From NCBI GenBank assembly GCA_902777005.1, contig CACYSB010000017.1, forward strand, positions 1 to 55,306: a stretch of 55,306 nucleotides of DNA, given 5' to 3'. Source of the stretch: an uncultured Bacteroidota bacterium. Lineage in GTDB: Bacteria > Bacteroidota > Bacteroidia > Bacteroidales > P3. The position numbers and the translations under genes were made by a program. Position 1 is the first letter of the stretch. Every line of letters starts with the position of its first letter. Positions 49,845 through 55,306 of the stretch are shown piece by piece. Under the pieces are notes generated by a model. It did no database searches. It saw nothing but the letters and a program-made list of their open reading frames with translations, and was not told the origin of the DNA.

Positions 49845-52800
49845 ATGAAAAAGAGTATTATGCTTTTCGCCATGCTGCTGGCGACCCTCGTCGCGATGGC
49901 AAAACCTGTTTCGAAAGACGAGGCGCTCCGTGTGGCGCAGACCTACCTTGCCGCCCGCGGCATGCACAACACGGCGGCCTTGGTGGATGTGTCGAGCCAG
50001 ACGCCATACAGGCTGATATACACCTTCGTGGCTCCCGGCGGCGGTTTCGCGCTGGTGAGTGCCGACGACTGCGTGCGCCCCATACTTGGCTATTCGGCCA
50101 CCGGCCGCTTCGGCTACAAGGACGTGCCGGAGCATATTGCTTCATGGCTTGCCGACTATGAAAAAGAGATAGCCTGGTGGCAGAGCCATCAGGCTGAGCC
50201 CAGCGCTGCCGTGGCGGTGGAGTGGTCGATGTTGGAAGTAGGCGAGATGCCGCCCATGCCCCTCTTTACAGTTGTGACACCGCTGATGACCACTACGTGG
50301 AACCAGGCGCCGTACTATAATATCATGTGCCCCGTTGACGAGCGCAGTTGGTCCGGTCACCCTTACACAGGCTGTGTGGCCACCGCCATGGCGCAGGTTA
50401 TGAAGTACTGGAACTATCCCGAGACCGGCTATTCCAGCAACAGCTATGAACACTATCCTGCTGACGATACCTCCTATGGCTGGATAAGTGCCGACTTTGG
50501 CGCCACCACCTACCAGTGGGCCTCCATGCCGGACCAGCTGACTGAGGGAAGCACCGGCGCCGAGGATACCGCTGTGGCTACCCTGATGTTCCATTGCGGA
50601 GTGGCCGTAAACATGAAGTACGGCATCAGCGGCAGCGGCGCTCGGGTAATCAACTTTGGCGATGCCTACGGGCGTAGTGCCGAGAACGCCTTGATATACT
50701 TTTTCAAATATAGTCCAGCCCTCCACGGCATCTACCGAGAATGTTTTACTTTTGAAGAATGGAATAATCGCCTCCGTGCCGATATTGACGCCAGCCGCCC
50801 TATTCTATATGCGGGAGGAAGCCATGCCTTTGTGCTCGACGGCTACAACGACGACGGCTATTTCCATGTCAACTGGGGCTGGGATGGCAGCTGTGACGGT
50901 TACTACCCCATCGGTGGCCTCAACCCCTCCTCGAGCGGCTACGGCGGCAACAGCACCCACGACTATAATAGCGGCAATACAGCCATCGTTGGCATCCAGC
51001 CCAATCCCAACTGGGGCGACGGCGGCAGTGTCACTGCCTCTGCCAGCGATTCCACACGCGGCGGCGTATATGTCGATGTCAACAATTACTCCTTCGGTGA
51101 CTACGTTAATATACAACCATATGTCAACCCCGGAAACCGCTTCCTCCACTGGTCTGACGGCTGCCCCTTCTTCTCGCGCACCGTCTACGCTAACGGCGGC
51201 GACCTCTCCTTCACTGCCGTCTTCGACACCGTGGGCTCCGACACCATATCCCTCTGCTCGGGCAGCTACTACTATAATAGTTTTGGTAATCCTACCGCCG
51301 GCGAAATCAACTGGGGTATCAAGCTTAACCGTACACTCCTCGCCGCAGGCCGCGAACTGCACGCTGTACAGAACTACATTGTCCACGGTGGCGACTATGA
51401 CCTGAGAATCTATGCTGGCAGCAATGGACCCGAATACCTTATGTACGACACCACCGTCACTTTCAATGATGAGGACTTGAACCAATGGCAGACTATACCC
51501 CTCAATATTCCCGTCGTCAACAGCGGCTGGGAAGACCTCTACATCACCTTCCATAAGACAAGTGGGGACTTCCCCGCCAGCTTCACATTCTACAGCGGTG
51601 TCAATGAAAGCCTATGCTTCCCCTTCAATCCATCCGGTGATAATTATGGTCAGTATAGTTTCCTCATTCGCGGTCTCTTCCGCAACACTACGGCGCAGCC
51701 CGTGCCGCATGTTAGTGTCAGCTCGGTGGAGCAGGTGTCTGTCGACACAGCGGCTCATTTCGAGGCTACCACCACCGAGGGCGCCACTGTCACATGGCTT
51801 GCCGACAACGGTGCCACAGCCACTGGCCACACTGCCGACTTCTCCTTCAGCACGCCCAGCGAGCATCAGGTCACCGCTACCGCCACCCATGAAGGCCAGC
51901 AGTTTTCCGCTTCATGGTATCTCACCGTCGTCGACTACAACGAAAGCGACACCGTCAGCTACTGCCTCGACCGCCGGTATAGCGGCAATGTGGGCGAAAT
52001 CGGCGGCACCACTACATGGGGCATACGCCTGCCGTCCGACTACCTCGCTCATCGCGACAGTCTTGTTGACGCACTCTTGTATATCGTCAGCGAGGGCGAA
52101 TACATACTGAGGGTCTACAACGGCCCCGCCATATCTACCGAGAACCTTGTCTACACCAACACCTACACCATCCAAGGGTTTATCAATGAATATGCTCACC
52201 TGACACCCGATAGTGCTGTGGCTATCGACCGCAGCAAAGACCTGTGGCTTATATTCGAATCCGCAGCCCCATACCCTGCTGCCGGCTGCATCTATCTTGG
52301 TGACCCCAATAGCGATTACTATTACAACTCTGACGAAGGTGGCGGCTGGGGCCATATCACCCAGTTGGCTCCTGCATTATCAAAGTCGTGGCTTATAAAG
52401 GCCGTCACCGCTGAGACTATCGAATACTACACCATCACTGCTATTAGCAGCGACACTGCCATGGGCACAGTCACCGGTGGCGACAGCTACGTTGCTGGCT
52501 CCACTGCCATACTGACGGCCGTGCCTGCCGAAGGCTACCTGTTTGACCACTGGCAGGATGGCGACACCAACAACCCGCGTTCTGTCACCGTAACAGAAGA
52601 GGCGACATACACAGCCTTCTTCGTCCCCATACCTCCCATGCAGTACACTATCACCGCCCTTAGCAACGACACGACAATGGGCATTGTTGTCGGCGGCGGC
52701 ATCTACACCGTCGGCGACAGCGTCAGGCTGACGGCCATGCCCGCCGAGGGCTATCACTTCGACAGTTGGCAGGACGGCGACACCAACAATCCGCGCACTG

Positions 52801-53099
52801 TCGCTGTGTTGGGGGATGCCACCTACACGGCCACCTTTGTCAGTAATGTGGGCATCCGCAGTGTGGATGCTGCAGCCGTGAGGGTGAGCCCCAACCCCGC
52901 CACCGAAGCTGTTACTGTCAGCGGACTTAAGGCTGGCACCCTCGTCAGGCTCATAGATATGGCCGGCAAGGAATGCGTCGCCGCCACCGCCAAAGGCGAG
53001 AAACTGACCATTGACCTCAGCCATCTCCCCGCCGGTCTCTATTTCCTGCACGCCATAAGCGGCGAGATCCAGACAACACTCAAGATAGTCAAACAATAA
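49845..53099 (+). CDS. C10 family (streptopain-like) peptidase with T9SS sorting domain
   Basis: 1084 residues from ATG 49845 (MKKSIMLFAMLLATLVAMA signal). A Spi/prodomain (about 20-115; KPVSKDEALRVAQTYLAARG, GGGFALVSADDCVRPILGYS) precedes the C10 domain with Cys177 (YTGCVATAMAQVMKYWNYP) and His327 (GGSHAFVLDGYNDDG, then NWGWDG). An InlB-like repeat and two related modules (LCSGSYYY..INWGIKLN and SYCLDRRYSG..TTWGIRLP) flank an Ig-like stretch. Two InlB B-type repeats (about 860-1000; GGDSYVAGSTAILTAVPAEGYLFDHW) follow, then a type A T9SS CTD (about 1001-1084; VSPNPATEAVTVSGLKAG, PAGLYFLHA, LKIVKQ). Predicted secreted cysteine protease anchored at the surface. Confidence 0.93.
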   Translation: MKKSIMLFAMLLATLVAMAKPVSKDEALRVAQTYLAARGMHNTAALVDVSSQTPYRLIYTFVAPGGGFALVSADDCVRPILGYSATGRFGYKDVPEHIASWLADYEKEIAWWQSHQAEPSAAVAVEWSMLEVGEMPPMPLFTVVTPLMTTTWNQAPYYNIMCPVDERSWSGHPYTGCVATAMAQVMKYWNYPETGYSSNSYEHYPADDTSYGWISADFGATTYQWASMPDQLTEGSTGAEDTAVATLMFHCGVAVNMKYGISGSGARVINFGDAYGRSAENALIYFFKYSPALHGIYRECFTFEEWNNRLRADIDASRPILYAGGSHAFVLDGYNDDGYFHVNWGWDGSCDGYYPIGGLNPSSSGYGGNSTHDYNSGNTAIVGIQPNPNWGDGGSVTASASDSTRGGVYVDVNNYSFGDYVNIQPYVNPGNRFLHWSDGCPFFSRTVYANGGDLSFTAVFDTVGSDTISLCSGSYYYNSFGNPTAGEINWGIKLNRTLLAAGRELHAVQNYIVHGGDYDLRIYAGSNGPEYLMYDTTVTFNDEDLNQWQTIPLNIPVVNSGWEDLYITFHKTSGDFPASFTFYSGVNESLCFPFNPSGDNYGQYSFLIRGLFRNTTAQPVPHVSVSSVEQVSVDTAAHFEATTTEGATVTWLADNGATATGHTADFSFSTPSEHQVTATATHEGQQFSASWYLTVVDYNESDTVSYCLDRRYSGNVGEIGGTTTWGIRLPSDYLAHRDSLVDALLYIVSEGEYILRVYNGPAISTENLVYTNTYTIQGFINEYAHLTPDSAVAIDRSKDLWLIFESAAPYPAAGCIYLGDPNSDYYYNSDEGGGWGHITQLAPALSKSWLIKAVTAETIEYYTITAISSDTAMGTVTGGDSYVAGSTAILTAVPAEGYLFDHWQDGDTNNPRSVTVTEEATYTAFFVPIPPMQYTITALSNDTTMGIVVGGGIYTVGDSVRLTAMPAEGYHFDSWQDGDTNNPRTVAVLGDATYTATFVSNVGIRSVDAAAVRVSPNPATEAVTVSGLKAGTLVRLIDMAGKECVAATAKGEKLTIDLSHLPAGLYFLHAISGEIQTTLKIVKQ

Positions 53100-53123
53100 A
53101 AACACAATAAAAACAATACAGCC

Positions 53124-55306
53124 ATGAAGAAACTCGGAATTATTACATTATTGCTGGCGATGATGGGCATCGCCTTTGCCAAGCCCGTGTCGCAGGATGT
53201 GGCGCGCCGCGTGGCGCAGACCTGGATGCAGGCGCAGGGTATGAAGAACCCCGCTGCCCTGCAGGACATCACCTCGCAGACCCCGTTCACGGAGTTCTAT
53301 GTCTTCGCCGCCGAGGAAGGCGGCTTCATCATCGTGAGCGGCGACGACTGCGTACGCCCTGTGCTCGGTTACTCGCTGACATCGAGGTTCGACACCAAGC
53401 GCGACATCCCCGTGAATGTGCGTGGATGGCTCGATGACTACGAGAAGGAAATCCGCCACTGGAAGAACGTTGAAGTCCGGTATGGCGGTGTGCATTTGGA
53501 GAACAATGAGGCTGTCAGCGACTGGCAGATGCTCGCCAACGGCGAGATGCCGCCGGCACCGCTCACCACTGCTGTCTCACCGCTTGTCTCCACCACATGG
53601 GATCAGTCTCCCTACTACAATGCCCTTTGCCCATATGACGCACAGGAAGCGTATTCTGGTAACCACCGCGTAGTAACCGGCTGTGTGGCCACTGCTACGG
53701 CCCAGATAATGAAATTCTGGAACCACCCCACAACGGGATACGGTAGCCACTCATATGTTCACTACAACGATGACGAAACCGTTAGTTATGGGACACTGAG
53801 TGCTAATTTTGGAAACACTACCTACCTGTGGAACAATATGCCCAACGAACTTACAGCGTCAAGCAGTGATGCCCAGGTAAATGCTGTGGCCACCCTTATG
53901 TACCACATAGGTGTTGCCGACGAGATGATATACGACTTGGCAATAAACGGCGGTAGCGGAGCCCACAACCACAACACGAATGACCTCCGTGCTAGTTCAC
54001 AGAGTTCGTTGATGGCTTACTTCAAGTATCGTCCCGATATGACAGTCATCTGCCGCGACGACTACTCCTATGACGAATACTGCTCACGTCTGCGTGCCGA
54101 ACTCGACCAGCAGCGCCCAATTCTCTACAGCGGCAGTGGCAACGGCGGACACAGCTTTGTGTGCGACGGATACAACGAGCAGAACCAGTTCAGGATTAAC
54201 TGGGGCTGGGGTGGCTACTATGATGGTTACTTCTCGATAGGCGCTTTTACCCCGGGTGGCGGTGGCGCCGGCAGCAACAGCAACCACCAATACAGTTACG
54301 ACAACATAGCCATCCTCGGCATTCGTCCCTATGAAGGATGGAGCACCACGGCTACCACCACTGTCGGTGTCACGATGACCGGCGGCAACGCCGATTGCCA
54401 CGTCTATGGCGCTGGTACGTACAACTTCGGCGACACCATTAACCTTGAGGCGCAAACTCCGGATGGATACCGTTTCGCCGGTTGGACAGACGGTGACCGT
54501 AACAACAACCGCGCTCTTTTCGCTTCTGGTGGTACCTACAACTTCACTGCTACCTTTGAGCCCCTGCAGGGCGACACCTTGTCTTATTGCCGCGAGAACA
54601 GCCATAACCTTACTCGCTATGGCACTAATACTTGGGGCATCAAATTGCCTGCCTCCACTCTCACCGCTGGACACCCCCTCACTTCGGCAATGCTTTATGT
54701 TGGGGAGGTTGGCACCTACACCCTTAAGGTCTATCTCGGCAGCGACTATAGCAACCCTGTGGCTACCTCGCAGGCAACATACATTGACTCTACTGGATTG
54801 GACCAGTGGAACACTTTCACGCTCACCAACAACGTCACCATTGACGGTACACAGGATATTATCATTGCTTTCACGTGCAACGATGCCAACTATCCCGCCA
54901 CCGTCACCCACTGGTGCGGTAACACCAACGGTTTCTTATATGGCAGCGGATTACAGGCTTATGGCAACCGTTACACCTTTATGATTCGTGGCATTTTTGG
55001 CGACGGTAACGGGCAACAGCCCGGCGACGACTGCATGATTAGCACCTTCCCGTATACCGAGGGCTTCGAGGACATCAATACCCTTGGCTGCTGGAATCTG
55101 CTCGACAACGACGGCGACGGTGCCGGTTGGTTCTACTATGGCAGGACCGATAGCCTCTATGGCCATAACAGCAATTACTGTCTCGCCTCGGCCTCGTGGG
55201 ACGGCAGTGCTCTGACTCCAGACAACTGGCTCTTTATGCCCGCCATGCAGTTGCCTGCCGGGCAGCAGATACACCTCAAGTGGTGGGTCAAGGGTATGGA
55301 CCCGGA
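53124..55306 (+). CDS. C10 family peptidase, second tandem copy, truncated by the window end
   Basis: 727 codons are visible and the frame is open to the edge. Signal peptide MKKLGIITLLLAMMGIAFA, prodomain KPVSQDVARRVAQTWMQAQG, C10 domain with Cys187 (VTGCVATATAQIMKFWNHP) and His343 (GGHSFVCDGYNEQN, NWGWGG). Then come an InlB-like repeat (DGYRFAGWTDGDRNNNRA), one TLSYC..NTWGIKLP module as in the first protein, and the start of a cleaved-adhesin/choice-of-anchor J domain (TEGFEDINTLGCWNLLDNDG, NWLFMPAMQLP). The gene starts 25 bases after the first, with no promoter between. A T9SS CTD probably lies beyond the edge. Confidence 0.92.
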   Translation, partial: MKKLGIITLLLAMMGIAFAKPVSQDVARRVAQTWMQAQGMKNPAALQDITSQTPFTEFYVFAAEEGGFIIVSGDDCVRPVLGYSLTSRFDTKRDIPVNVRGWLDDYEKEIRHWKNVEVRYGGVHLENNEAVSDWQMLANGEMPPAPLTTAVSPLVSTTWDQSPYYNALCPYDAQEAYSGNHRVVTGCVATATAQIMKFWNHPTTGYGSHSYVHYNDDETVSYGTLSANFGNTTYLWNNMPNELTASSSDAQVNAVATLMYHIGVADEMIYDLAINGGSGAHNHNTNDLRASSQSSLMAYFKYRPDMTVICRDDYSYDEYCSRLRAELDQQRPILYSGSGNGGHSFVCDGYNEQNQFRINWGWGGYYDGYFSIGAFTPGGGGAGSNSNHQYSYDNIAILGIRPYEGWSTTATTTVGVTMTGGNADCHVYGAGTYNFGDTINLEAQTPDGYRFAGWTDGDRNNNRALFASGGTYNFTATFEPLQGDTLSYCRENSHNLTRYGTNTWGIKLPASTLTAGHPLTSAMLYVGEVGTYTLKVYLGSDYSNPVATSQATYIDSTGLDQWNTFTLTNNVTIDGTQDIIIAFTCNDANYPATVTHWCGNTNGFLYGSGLQAYGNRYTFMIRGIFGDGNGQQPGDDCMISTFPYTEGFEDINTLGCWNLLDNDGDGAGWFYYGRTDSLYGHNSNYCLASASWDGSALTPDNWLFMPAMQLPAGQQIHLKWWVKGMDP

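Noticed and set aside
1..55306. Insertion sequences, integrases or prophage
   Set aside because: No transposase, integrase or phage structural gene is visible on either strand; the repeats are short and non-coding or in-frame.

Overview
The window looks like chromosomal DNA of a member of the Bacteroidales, probably an uncultured gut or rumen lineage. The evidence is TAnnTTTG-type -7 promoter boxes (4679, 5866, 29010, 44831, 46125, 49768), absence of Shine-Dalgarno sequences, a C10 (streptopain-like) protease with a type IX secretion (T9SS) C-terminal sorting domain, and families typical of the phylum (DUF4159, BatA, YdiJ-like dehydrogenase). Most of the window is GC-rich. About 37.4-42.4 kb is visibly AT-richer.

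Layout. 1-868 is non-coding and repeat-rich. 869-3399 (+) is mnmA-rsmE-DUF4159. 3402-4624 (-) is a small lipoprotein gene plus manA. 4928-5836 is a DMT transporter. 5931-7703 is a carboxyltransferase with a degenerate biotinyl domain. 7776-12067 (+) is a four-gene FkbH/ACP/MBOAT/SGNH-like module that resembles the Dlt D-alanylation machinery but with an FkbH loader. 12064-18415 (-) is recJ-ettA-CNNM-Na/Pi symporter. 18671-24249 (-) holds an ABC exporter pair, a BatA/vWA protein, nth and an EEP-family protein, preceded by a 1504-residue exported orphan (to 28750).

29043-45831 is a surface-polysaccharide locus: a Wzz-like protein, a polymerase candidate and a flippase on +. A tightly overlapping ten-gene minus-strand unit then carries the enzymes for a 2,3-diacetamido-2,3-dideoxy-uronic acid nucleotide sugar (WbpA, WbpB, WbpE, an acyltransferase, WbpI), two glycosyltransferases, a PIG-L deacetylase, a YdiJ-like dehydrogenase and an O-antigen ligase/polymerase. 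A WecA-type initiating transferase is divergent from it. Two tRNA-Leu genes follow (45894-46091), then aroE, prfA and a second flippase (-). Two tandem C10 proteases (+) end the window, the second cut by the edge.

The most unusual feature is a set of short repeats. Tandem arrays with a strict 7-bp period but different unit sequences occupy at least five gene junctions, where they supply the upstream stop codon and/or lie 0-3 bases before the downstream start codon. Other 7-bp arrays and palindromes sit in frame inside mnmA, rsmE and the BatA gene, much like Rickettsia palindromic elements. A separate family of long hairpin elements (about 110-145 bp) occurs in four intergenic regions upstream of gene starts.
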